DNA of 64,000 bases from Planctomycetota bacterium (lineage in GTDB: Bacteria > Planctomycetota > UBA11346), in the NCBI GenBank assembly GCA_014193115.1, contig BJHQ01000005.1:176982-240981 (forward strand). Direction: 5' to 3'. Position 1 is the first letter of the stretch. Each line of letters opens with the position of its first letter. Shown here piece after piece: positions 18,901 through 25,960 of this stretch. The notes beneath the pieces were generated by a model. It saw only the letters and a program-made list of their open reading frames with translations, searched no databases and was not told where the DNA came from. Made by a program: the position numbers and the translations under genes.

Positions 18901-19831
18901 CCGGTGCCGGCGCCGCAGGCGACAGGCTGGGCGGAAGCAGGCGGAATCCGGCCTGTGCGGCCTGGCCAGGGAACCAGCGCTCCGCCTGGCCGGTCCAGGC
19001 CGCGGCCAGGGGCCAGGCGATCGGAGCCGGTACCAGCGGTGGATGGCCTGGTGGCGGTTCTGCGCTGGACAGCGTGGCCTGAGGCAGCGGCGGCGATTTC
19101 CAGTCAGGCGCCGGCTGATCAGCACTGGATTGCTTCCACCACAAGAAACGCAGTGGCTGCACAGGATTTTCACCGGCAGCCAGGCGCAGCACCCAGCGCG
19201 GCGAGCCCCGCGCCAGCCAACGGCCGGCGGCATCGGCTACCCACGGCTGGTCGGGGAAGCATGGCCAGTGGCGGCCCTGGCCATCGATCACGGCGGCGGC
19301 GCCGGTGGCGATGGCCAGTCCGCCAGCCGCCCGGTCGAGGACGGTCAGCCGCCATTCCCGCCAGCATCCGCGGTCGACCAGGGTCGGAGCTACCGCTGCC
19401 GGATCAGCGGCTGAACCAGCGGCGGTGGTGAAGCGCACCGACATCGGACCAGCATCGCCGGTGGCGATCGCGCCGAGCCGGGCCACCAGAGCAAGCAGGT
19501 CGTCGCTGAGCGGAGAACCCGCCCAATCTGCGGGCACAAAGCGGATGGTGGCGGTTCCCGACCGCTGGCCATCGGCCAGGCGCAGTGGCGCAGCCACCAT
19601 CGCATGGCGCAGGTCGGTGGTATCGATGAACGGTTCCAGCCAGGCTTCGCCCGCAGGCCGGGAACGTTCCCAGGCGATGGTCAGGCTGCCGCCGGGCGGA
19701 AGCGCGCCGATCCCCTGGACCGCCGCGGCGTCGCTGAGCTCGATCCGCCATTCGCCAGCGGGCAGTGCGGATAGTCCGAGCAGCAAGCCGACCACGGCGC
19801 GGCGAATCGCGCCGGACAGCCGTCGGATCAT
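15923..19831 (-). CDS. Large secreted DUF5060 / glycoside-hydrolase-like protein
   Basis: The product is 1302 aa. The N-terminal signal-like segment is AVVGLLLGLSALPAG, so it is probably exported. Residues about 30-420 are beta-rich and Trp-rich with no clear family. Around 440-560 is a carbohydrate-binding-like module (WFGFEDGPQGWEALP, GAWVRLDSNVANLDRLDLSA). A DUF5060 domain follows (PRWQPIGADFDLS, LPNGTGHWRWRFLPTSPGLW). Then comes a cellulase-like TIM barrel: YERWFTAMQAHGLDWARVWM, GVRIQLELQNHGM, ALSSEMEFTGVWDTE and RPTLLGEWGG, with Glu in EME and GEWGG as likely catalytic residues. The start ATG overlaps the stop of the GT9 gene (ATGA), so they are coupled. A polysaccharide-degrading or -remodelling role is inferred. 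Confidence 0.85.
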   Translation of the reverse strand: MIRRLSGAIRRAVVGLLLGLSALPAGEWRIELSDAAAVQGIGALPPGGSLTIAWERSRPAGEAWLEPFIDTTDLRHAMVAAPLRLADGQRSGTATIRFVPADWAGSPLSDDLLALVARLGAIATGDAGPMSVRFTTAAGSAADPAAVAPTLVDRGCWREWRLTVLDRAAGGLAIATGAAAVIDGQGRHWPCFPDQPWVADAAGRWLARGSPRWVLRLAAGENPVQPLRFLWWKQSSADQPAPDWKSPPLPQATLSSAEPPPGHPPLVPAPIAWPLAAAWTGQAERWFPGQAAQAGFRLLPPSLSPAAPAPVLTWSAGWGGMRGPGLVAWHQAAAWDAVLANGLPAIDLLPAAWWDEQGAFRFGTGPWSVLRPSELWADDRWRSNLLSHVRTVIARSRAAPGLREWQAGSTGSVPAGGEAGLRTLATTMAATVAAWDARPLLFRHPLLVDFAKDEPLANGWFGFEDGPQGWEALPLADFTRSQVAAIRGPGAAAGQGWLRLSLPAVGAERAAGAWVRLDSNVANLDRLDLSARLDAPSGSVRLFAFCTDERHRWYQQDLGEIPAWSTWLAVTADFRDEALWEAKGHTTPWTSATRRRLRCLGLTAWYHGQVTGPVTVGIDALRRRGWVVEDTPPQLTFRSLRLASWTAAPRSGGLVAGGTPTPGRPPTSGPPADPGISDAAETLRVPRWQPIGADFDLSRASANPYDPDSADVVGEVEGPAGQRLSWPAWWHEPYELAVDRGIERALPNGTGHWRWRFLPTSPGLWKWRIVARLKLRKEWQQTTSAWHQVEVSAAADPAALPPIRICARDPTWFETVDGAFCLPLGLTLRSPGDGRQDDVLSQIPGKQKDFSRSRDWERLGTGAYERWFTAMQAHGLDWARVWMCPWWCGQEWTREWDEYGGLTWYSQAHSARLDRVLDLAAAHGVRIQLELQNHGMTSPTIRVNGRNGVDSQWEESPYATENGGPCRHPIEFYSKETAWAIHAKRLRYCLARWGWRTAWAATALSSEMEFTGVWDTEAEADEINGHSPTLQRWVERSRDWFTDHDPLRRPLSFHFSHPWRAAKMWRIPGLGFSFSNAYTGFQSDMAPGHLGGTGERDLPLALDRYLTQHFPPTTLQRPTLLGEWGGHWSHNNHTQLLGELHTGLWLQAVLPYGGNVGFWWWLWIDAADQWSEYAAVKRFLTGDDRRWRNLVIANPKVEGSSQAQATGMAGDTIHRYYCWLKTLDQNPGLTSARDQGRLVVETKDKNATWRVERWDCRAGTINGTVELTADNTGKLRIPLGKLTPDAAFKLERIESLVVPAGR

Positions 19832-20766
19832 GCTCCACCCACGGCGATCCCGCGGGCGGCCCAGACCCGATCCAGCGCCTGCCACACCTGGAACGGGCTG
19901 GGCCAGGCGCCGGGTTCGCCGATGGCGAAACCGCGCCGGCTCCACGGCTGGGTGCGGCGGGGATCGCTGGCTCCGAAGATCCCGAGCACCGGCGTATCCA
20001 TCGCCGCTGCCAGGTGCATCGGCCCGCTGTCGTTGGCGATCACCGCCTTCGCTCCGTCCATCACTGCAGCATACGCGCCGAGTCCGAGCCCTGCCACCAC
20101 CGTCGCACCGGGCGTGGCGGCGCGGCACGAGGCTTCTTCGCCCGGACCAGGGCAGACCACCACGGTCTCGTGGGCATCGAGCAGCATCCGAGACAGCAGC
20201 GGGAACGACGGCCAGACCTTGGGTCGCCCATCGGCCAGACCCACCGCCAGCGGCGCGAGCACGGTGTATGGTCCGGTGACGCCTGCGCTCACCAGCGCTG
20301 CCGCGGCGGCCGTGCGATGGCCCTCGGTCAGCTTCAATCCGAGCCGATCCGGCGGCGGCGAGAACGGCAGCTCCAGCGCCGCCTGGGCCAGCCGCCAATA
20401 GGCCTCGACTTCGTGCTGGCCGTCGATCCGCAGCACCTGTCGTCCGAGGAGCAGTCCACGGCACTCCTTGCCATAACCAGTGGCCCTGACCCCGGCCAGT
20501 CGCATCTGCAAGGCGCTGCTGAATGAATTGGTGAACAACAGCCCTTTGGAAGCCCCTGAGGCGCGCACCGCGGCGGTCACCGCCCGCATCCCGTCGGGCA
20601 CCTTGGCCACCGACCACGGCCAGGCCGACAGCAGGTCGGCGGCCCAGCCGCGACCGAACAAGGCCAGGGAATGGCCGTGCTCGTCGAGCAGGCGCAACGC
20701 CGGCAGGGCCATGCACACATCGCCCACCCAGTTGGGCAGGCGGACCGCAAGGGCCGAATCACTCAT
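19828..20766 (-). CDS. Glycosyltransferase family 9 (heptosyltransferase-like)
   Basis: The product (312 aa) resembles ADP-heptose:LPS heptosyltransferase II. The N-terminus has VRLPNWVGDVCMALPAL (the WaaF-like RxPNWxGD). The sugar-nucleotide half has the diagnostic ANDSGPMHLAAAMDTPVLGI and FGASDPRRTQPW. The start at 20766 (MSDSALAV) is chosen over a GTG at 20784, as the latter adds six residues before the motif. It is likely cytoplasmic at the inner membrane, in LPS core or cell-surface glycan synthesis. Its stop overlaps the start of the glycoside-hydrolase-like gene. Confidence 0.88.
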   Translation of the reverse strand: MSDSALAVRLPNWVGDVCMALPALRLLDEHGHSLALFGRGWAADLLSAWPWSVAKVPDGMRAVTAAVRASGASKGLLFTNSFSSALQMRLAGVRATGYGKECRGLLLGRQVLRIDGQHEVEAYWRLAQAALELPFSPPPDRLGLKLTEGHRTAAAAALVSAGVTGPYTVLAPLAVGLADGRPKVWPSFPLLSRMLLDAHETVVVCPGPGEEASCRAATPGATVVAGLGLGAYAAVMDGAKAVIANDSGPMHLAAAMDTPVLGIFGASDPRRTQPWSRRGFAIGEPGAWPSPFQVWQALDRVWAARGIAVGGA

Positions 20767-20996
20767 CCGGGCTGGATTAACCACCGAAGGACCACCACGC
20801 CAAGGGTTGATCCGAGATGACGTTGTCGGGGAACTGTCAAAGCGCCAATCGGCGGAATGCTGGACGAGGATCCGGTGGGACCCGGTTGGTCGTCCAATCT
20901 GTGAAAAGGTTTCCTGACTTTTCTTGTAGTCTTATTGACTCATTGGCTGTTATGCGGATGCTCGGTCCAGCGGCCGGGCCGCTCACCAGGACGGTT

Positions 20997-21671
20997 TCAA
21001 GCGGTGCGAGGCATCGATCCCAACCGTCCGTCGACGATCCGTTCGACTTCGGCGACGGGAATGCCGATCCGCGGATCGATGGGCAGCCAGCGGGCGCCGG
21101 TGGCGGCGCACAGGGCGCCATCTTCCCGGGGATGATCGCCCAGGTGAAGGATTTCCGTCGGCCTGACGCCAAGCGCAGCGCAGGCCGCGGCCATGGTGGC
21201 CGGATCCGGCTTGGCACGGCCGACCGCTGCGCTGGTGATGATGGCGCTGAAGCGCAGGCCCAATCCGCTCAGAATTGTCTGTAATCGGCCATCGAAATTC
21301 GAGATCACCGCGGTGGGCAGGGCCCGCGCCCCGGCCCATCCGAGCAGATCGGCCACGCCGGGCAGCACCCGCCAGCGCCCAGGCTCTGCGAACGCGGCGA
21401 AGCACGCCGGGCCGATCCCGACTGGGGCTGCGGAGCCGAAGGTCAGTCCAACCACCTCATCCCAGAAGCGCAGTGCGTCGGCTTCGCTGCCGCCATAGGG
21501 GACCGGCCAGCGCGATCGCACCGCGGCGAAGGCGGGCAGGAAGGCCGCCTCAAGCTCCGCTGGATCACGATGATGGCCCATTCCGGCGGCGACTTCGGCA
21601 TAGACCGCTCCGACCGACGGCGTCGGCACAATCAGCGTGCCATGGGCATCGAGGGTCATGGCGCGGATCAT
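20997..21671 (-). CDS. HAD-superfamily hydrolase
   Basis: The product is 224 aa. Motif I is MTLDAHGTL, a variant in which the second Asp of DxD is His (Asp nucleophile kept), as in HDHD3-like HADs. Motif II is AVISNFDGR. The KPDP segment holds the motif III Lys, and motif IV is LHLGDHPREDGA. An alpha-helical cap lies at residues 15-95. It probably acts as a small-metabolite phosphatase; the substrate is unknown. It lies 43 bp upstream (on the plus-strand map) of dapB on the same strand, so dapB and this gene may be co-transcribed in that order. Confidence 0.85.
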   Translation of the reverse strand: MIRAMTLDAHGTLIVPTPSVGAVYAEVAAGMGHHRDPAELEAAFLPAFAAVRSRWPVPYGGSEADALRFWDEVVGLTFGSAAPVGIGPACFAAFAEPGRWRVLPGVADLLGWAGARALPTAVISNFDGRLQTILSGLGLRFSAIITSAAVGRAKPDPATMAAACAALGVRPTEILHLGDHPREDGALCAATGARWLPIDPRIGIPVAEVERIVDGRLGSMPRTA

Positions 21672-21714
21672 AGGTGCTTCCCGAGAAGTCGCGCTGCCCG
21701 CGGCTGGACAGGCG

Positions 21715-22491
21715 TCACAATCCTAGCACGTCGGCCATGACGTAGCGGCCCGGCGGCCGTCCGGCGATCCAGGCCGCGGCGCGCAGAGCTCCCTTGGCGA
21801 ACAGGTCCCGGGTGTGGGCGACGTGACCGAGCAGGATCCGCTCGCCGTTGCCGACGAAATACACACTGTGGTCGCCGACCACATCGCCCAGGCGCAGGGC
21901 ATGGACGCCGATCTCGCCCTTGCGCCGGGCCCCGACGTCGCCGTCGCGTCCGGGCACCAGATCGGCCCGGGTCCGTCCGGTCGCCGCCAGGATCGCATCA
22001 GCGATGGCGAAGGCGGTGCCGCTCGGGGCATCTTTTTTCAAGTTGTGATGGGCCTCGACGATTTCGATGTCGTAGTCTGGCCCGAGGGCCTTGGCCAGGT
22101 GGGCGGCGGTCTTCACCACCACATTGACGCCGACGCTCATGTTCATCGCGTGCAGCACCGGTGCCCGCACCGCGGCGGCATCGAGCGCCGAGGCCAGCTC
22201 CGCAGGCGGGACGCCGGTGGTGCCCGAGACCAGCGCCATGCCGTTGGCGGCGCAGTGGGCGGCGACGGCTGAAAAAGCACTGTGATGACTGAAATCGATC
22301 ACCACCGCCCCGGGAACGGCGGGCAGGACCGGCAGCAGCGGCGCATCGCTGGCGACCCCCAACGCGCGGAGCGTTCCGCTGACCCGATCGACTCCGGCGT
22401 GGATCGCCAGACCGGGTTCGGCCAGTGCCAGGCGCAGGATGACGTTGCCCATGCGCCCTGCGGCGCCGTGGACGATGAGCGGGATCGGCAT
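21715..22491 (-). CDS. dapB: 4-hydroxy-tetrahydrodipicolinate reductase
   Basis: DapB (258 aa) reduces 4-hydroxy-tetrahydrodipicolinate in the lysine/meso-diaminopimelate pathway, cytosolic. The N-terminal Rossmann motif is VHGAAGRMG. The diagnostic catalytic and substrate motif EAHHNLKKDAPSGTA is intact (catalytic His and Lys visible). The C-terminal nucleotide-domain closure (HTRDLFAKGALRAAAW) is present. The start at 22491 (MPIPLIVHG) is chosen because residues from the longer frame are not conserved in character. Confidence 0.96.
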   Translation of the reverse strand: MPIPLIVHGAAGRMGNVILRLALAEPGLAIHAGVDRVSGTLRALGVASDAPLLPVLPAVPGAVVIDFSHHSAFSAVAAHCAANGMALVSGTTGVPPAELASALDAAAVRAPVLHAMNMSVGVNVVVKTAAHLAKALGPDYDIEIVEAHHNLKKDAPSGTAFAIADAILAATGRTRADLVPGRDGDVGARRKGEIGVHALRLGDVVGDHSVYFVGNGERILLGHVAHTRDLFAKGALRAAAWIAGRPPGRYVMADVLGL

Positions 22492-22832
22492 GGTCCGCGG
22501 ATCGTCCTTCAGCCCCGGATGACGCAACCAGGAAGCAACGACCGCACCTGGAGCATCCGCTTTGTCGAAGATGGGATTGATCGCGCTTCGCGGACCAGCC
22601 CCTGGCGCTCCCTGGCGCTGGAAGCGATTACGCGGAACACTAGCAGCATGATCGTGGAGGATCGGTGAACCGCCAAGGTGCCAAGACGCTAAGGAAAATC
22701 AGGGGGATTTCCCTGCCGGCCGGGAGTCCTCCGGGCGTAGGGAGGCTGCATCGACCGGCCGCGCCAAGGCGATCCGGGGTGCTGGCGGATCCCAGCGACA
22801 ACGTTCTTCAGGATGATCGGTCCTAGAGAGCC
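22492..22832. other. Spacer between dapB and the dehydrogenase fusion gene
   Basis: This divergent 341-bp spacer holds a family A repeat (22668-22745) and otherwise no recognisable gene. Promoters for both neighbours must lie here. Confidence 0.5.
22668..22745. repeat. Intergenic repeat, family A copy 3 (partial)
   Basis: It starts GTGAACCGCCAAGGTGCCAA, then AGACGCTAAGG, GGGATTTCCCTGCCGGCCGG and GAGTCCTCCGGGCGTAG, aligning with the copies at 4722 and 5689. The right-hand inverted arm is missing. Confidence 0.7.
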
Positions 22833-24578
22833 ATGGCTGAGCGCATCGGGATCATCGGATGCGGCCGGCTCGGCACGGCGGTCGCCTGGCGGCTGCTCGG
22901 ATGCGGATTCCCGGTGACGGTGTGGAACCGGACTCCGGCCAAGACCACGGCGCTCGCCCGGGCCGGAGCCGCGATCGCGCGGGATCCGGCCGACCTGGCG
23001 GCACGGGTCCAGGTGATCGTGCTCTGCCTGCCCGGCCACGCCTGGAGCGCGGTACGCGATGGCCGCGAAGGACTGCTGACAGGTGCCCGGCCCGGAACGC
23101 TCGCTCTTGGCTGCGGCGACGCCGATCCTGCCGTGGTCCGCTCGTGGGTGGCGCAGTGGGTCCCTGCCGGCCATTTCTGGAGCGACGCAGCGGTGGTCGG
23201 TGATGCCGAGAACCTGTCCCGGGGCCGCGCCGCAGTGCTCGCTGGCGGCGAACCCGGCGCCCTGCAACGCGCCAGACCGGTCCTCGATGCCCTGGGCTCG
23301 CCGGTGCTGGTCATGGGCGGTGCCGGCTCCGGACATGCTGCCAGAGTCGCAGCCCTGGCCGTGACCACCGCTGCGGTGCAAGCCTGGAATGCCGCTCTCG
23401 GTCAGGCGCAGGGCCTGGGGCTCGATCCCGCGGCCCTGACGGCGGCTTTGGCGGCTGCACCCAGCGGCAAGCTGGCCGAGGCCATGGCGAATCCTGAGCG
23501 GATCCGTCTGGCTACGGGCGATGCCGCGACCGCCTTGGTCACGACCCTGGAAACCAGATCTGAGGGCCAGACGGCCCGGCCTGCCAGCCAGACGGCCCGT
23601 CATGCCGGCCAGACGGCCCGCTCTGGTGGCCAGACGGCCCGGTCTGCTGGCCAGACGGCCAACGCACAGCAGCCGACCGGCGACACTGCGCCGTTGCTTC
23701 CCAGTCTCGGCCGACGGCCGCCAACGCCCCAGCCGTTGCCAGCGTTTCCTGGACACCAGCCAGAGCCACCGCTGGAAGCCTTGCCATTTCCCCTGCCCGC
23801 ATTGCCTGAGACGCCTCCATTGCCTGAGTCGGCTCCATTGCCTGAGTCGGCTCCATTGCCTGCGGCGCTTGCGGCTCCGGCGCAAGCAGACGGCCAGGTG
23901 GGCACCGGCCGGTGGCGTCCGGGTCCCGCGGTCGCTCCGGCCCCGGCAGCGCTGCCTGATTGGCAGCGCCGGCCAGCATCGTCTCCAGCCCGTCACGGCG
24001 AACCGGACCCAGGCCGGCGCTGGGCACCGCCACCCGATCGCGGTGACGATCGATCATCACGACCGTCGCCACCGCCCACCGCGGCCAAGCAAAACCCGGC
24101 CGAGCCAAGCGGAGCAGAGTCCGCATCGAGCGGAGCCGCTCCGGCCGAGCCATTCGCCTACGATGAACATGCGTTGCAACCGCTACCGCCAGCTCCGCCC
24201 CAGCACGTCCCGCAAGACGACCTGCCGCTCACCGGGCCCAAGCCGATCGATTGGGAAAAGGTCGGTGCAATCTGGACCAAACGACGCAAGCAGCATGTGG
24301 CGATGGTCGCAGGAGTCGCCGGAGGCCTGCCGGCGATGCTTGGCGTGGGTGCCGGGCAATACCTGATGGCGGTGGTCGTCGCCGTGGCCGGAGCCGCAGC
24401 GATGCTGCTGGTGGCACGTTACCGCCTCGGCCACACCGGCGCCGCGGTCCTCTATGCCATCGGCTGCACCGCGGCCTTCCTGCTCTGCGGAGGTTTCGCC
24501 GCCGCAGCCGTGGCGGTAGCCATCGCCGCCAGCCTGCTCGGCATGGCCCTGGGTTTCTGGATCGATGACGTGGCTTGA
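22833..24578 (+). CDS. Dehydrogenase-like domain fused to Pro-rich linker and membrane tail
   Basis: The product is 581 aa in three parts. Residues 1-240 resemble the 6-phosphogluconate/3-hydroxyisobutyrate dehydrogenase superfamily: RIGIIGCGRLGTAVAWRL (GxGxxG), VTVWNRTPAK, VIVLCLPG and a helical C-terminal domain. Residues 246-280 are about five 7-residue repeats of the type QTARxAG, encoded by 21-bp DNA repeats from 23565. Residues 280-475 are Pro/Ala-rich, including PLPESA repeats. Residues 490-580 form three to four transmembrane segments. The catalytic Lys region expected in this superfamily is not obvious. No comparable architecture is known to me, so the function is unassigned; a membrane-tethered oxidoreductase is one guess. 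Confidence 0.75.
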   Translation: MAERIGIIGCGRLGTAVAWRLLGCGFPVTVWNRTPAKTTALARAGAAIARDPADLAARVQVIVLCLPGHAWSAVRDGREGLLTGARPGTLALGCGDADPAVVRSWVAQWVPAGHFWSDAAVVGDAENLSRGRAAVLAGGEPGALQRARPVLDALGSPVLVMGGAGSGHAARVAALAVTTAAVQAWNAALGQAQGLGLDPAALTAALAAAPSGKLAEAMANPERIRLATGDAATALVTTLETRSEGQTARPASQTARHAGQTARSGGQTARSAGQTANAQQPTGDTAPLLPSLGRRPPTPQPLPAFPGHQPEPPLEALPFPLPALPETPPLPESAPLPESAPLPAALAAPAQADGQVGTGRWRPGPAVAPAPAALPDWQRRPASSPARHGEPDPGRRWAPPPDRGDDRSSRPSPPPTAAKQNPAEPSGAESASSGAAPAEPFAYDEHALQPLPPAPPQHVPQDDLPLTGPKPIDWEKVGAIWTKRRKQHVAMVAGVAGGLPAMLGVGAGQYLMAVVVAVAGAAAMLLVARYRLGHTGAAVLYAIGCTAAFLLCGGFAAAAVAVAIAASLLGMALGFWIDDVA

Positions 24579-24690
24579 ACAGCCGCAGACACGGAAGTGG
24601 CATCACCCCGATGTCCAAAGCGCCTTGCTCCTTCCATCCGCCCCATCATCACCATGATTTACCACCACAGAGTTGTTTTTCTCACATCGT

Positions 24691-24764
24691 GCGCTGGTAG
24701 CTCAACTGGACAGAGCATCAGACTTCGGATCTGAGGGTTGCAGGTTCGACTCCTGCCCGGCGCG
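24691..24764 (+). tRNA. tRNA-Arg (TCG)
   Basis: Acceptor GCGCTGG pairs with CCGGCGC (one G-T). The anticodon stem TCAGA/TCTGA holds loop CTTCGGA with anticodon TCG, and the T-loop is TTCGACT. The discriminator is G and no CCA is encoded. Its 3' end borders the integrase remnant. Confidence 0.93.
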
Positions 24765-24769
24765 CTATG

Positions 24770-24802
24770 AAAACCCCAGGGTAATGCCTGGGGTTTATTA
24801 TT
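24770..24802 (+). terminator. Terminator after tRNA-Arg
   Basis: Arms AAACCCCAGG and CCTGGGGTTT with a 6-nt loop, followed by ATTATTTTAAT. Confidence 0.85.
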
Positions 24803-25084
24803 TTAATGTTCTCGTATTTTTGACCCATCCGGCCCTGGGTCAGAAACCGGGTCAGAAATCATCGTGCTGTCCGGTGTCATTGCCGTTGCCTGAATCGCCC
24901 CGATCGTCAGTTGGTCCACCTCAGCGTCGTAGGGCGCCAAATGGGGATAGAAAAGCTGGGTGAACCGCACGTCCGAATGGCCGAACCCCCGGGGCAATGC
25001 TTCGCCGACCACATCTCCTTTATGGAGCAACCACGCAGTCAATGTGACCTTCCCTCGACACTCACGCTTCGCCAATGCCGCCAT
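24803..25084 (-). pseudogene. Tyrosine recombinase (integrase) C-terminal remnant
   Basis: About 93 codons survive. The segment TAWLLHKGDVVGEALPRGF followed by GHSDVRFTQLFYPHLAP corresponds to the end of a phage/island integrase: the second His of the catalytic set (GH), then the Tyr nucleophile in LFYPHL. The upstream RHxxR box and the rest of the enzyme are absent, and there is no intact neighbour carrying them. The location directly after tRNA-Arg is the classical attachment position. It is read as the decayed end of an integrated element. Confidence 0.6.
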
Positions 25085-25288
25085 TGCCTTTCAGTACACC
25101 CGATCCAGGATCAACCCCGATGCGCTCGACCGACAAGCCATCACCGATGCCTTCAACTGCCTCGGTTACATCACCATCCGGTGCAGGTAGGTTCGTCCAT
25201 GCATTCCGCTGCGGAATGTCGGATGAATTCCAGGGTAGGCACAAGGATTAGCGATATCTGACGTCAATCAAATGAAAGAAAAGCACCA

Positions 25289-25915
25289 ATGACACATATA
25301 ATCCTTTTAGTTTTTATTTGCATAGATCTCGTTTTGTTGAGTGGTTGCTGCGATGCCCGGGCAACAAATGAATTCGATATACATCATGTGGTACAAACGA
25401 AAAAGATTCGAGAGGACCTTGGCGAACGCCTGCCTGCTGGTGAAATAAAAGTATTGATGTTCCGGATTTTGATCGGATATTCTGAGGAGACGTATGAATC
25501 AGAAAAAGCTGGTCTGCCGCCAAATTTCCCGAGAGTTTATCAGGCAATTATTTCTGTTATGACTCATGGTGGCGATTATGTGTTGGCAAATATTTTTTAC
25601 ACACCAGATTCAATAGATGAGCGTGGAACAAAGTGGTGTCTGCCATATCGGACGCATTCCTATTTGTTGAGTAACGAGAACGTTGGGAAAGGCATTTCAG
25701 AGAAAATCCTAGAGTCATTTTTAATTCGATCAGAATGGTATGGCTACATAGATAAAAACATCTGGATTTTTTATCAATGGGAGTCAGACGAAGCGGCTGA
25801 ACTACTCAGGCCATCGCGCCTGAGAATTATGAATGGCACTGGTACCTACAAAGATTCGACGACCAAAGAATTAATGGAGCTAATTCGTCGAGACCACTTT
25901 ATTCGTGGGAAATAG
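25289..25915 (+). CDS. AT-rich hypothetical lipoprotein
   Basis: The product (208 aa) has an N-terminal lipoprotein-like signal IILLVFICIDLVLLSGC (lipobox LLSGC). The rest is a mixed alpha/beta protein without a recognised family. Base composition is strikingly unlike the neighbours (roughly 40% GC by eye, against about 65%), and the codon use includes many ATA, TTA and AGA. It follows the integrase remnant at tRNA-Arg, so lateral acquisition is likely. It may be a cargo gene; no function is assigned. Confidence 0.7.
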   Translation: MTHIILLVFICIDLVLLSGCCDARATNEFDIHHVVQTKKIREDLGERLPAGEIKVLMFRILIGYSEETYESEKAGLPPNFPRVYQAIISVMTHGGDYVLANIFYTPDSIDERGTKWCLPYRTHSYLLSNENVGKGISEKILESFLIRSEWYGYIDKNIWIFYQWESDEAAELLRPSRLRIMNGTGTYKDSTTKELMELIRRDHFIRGK

Positions 25916-25960
25916 GAGCATTCCGACAGGCGCGCGTCGGAAAAGATCTTCCGTCTGCGC

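Noticed and set aside
16433..19414. Long plus-strand frames opposite the DUF5060 gene
   Set aside because: Shadows; amino-acid composition (Gly/Arg/Pro-rich, no domain) is that of antisense GC-rich DNA.
15923..20716. A continuous minus-strand frame of almost 1600 codons
   Set aside because: Codons upstream of 19831 are antisense/out-of-frame readings of the GT9 gene; GC-rich DNA keeps such frames open. A signal peptide and the ATGA overlap support the start at 19831.
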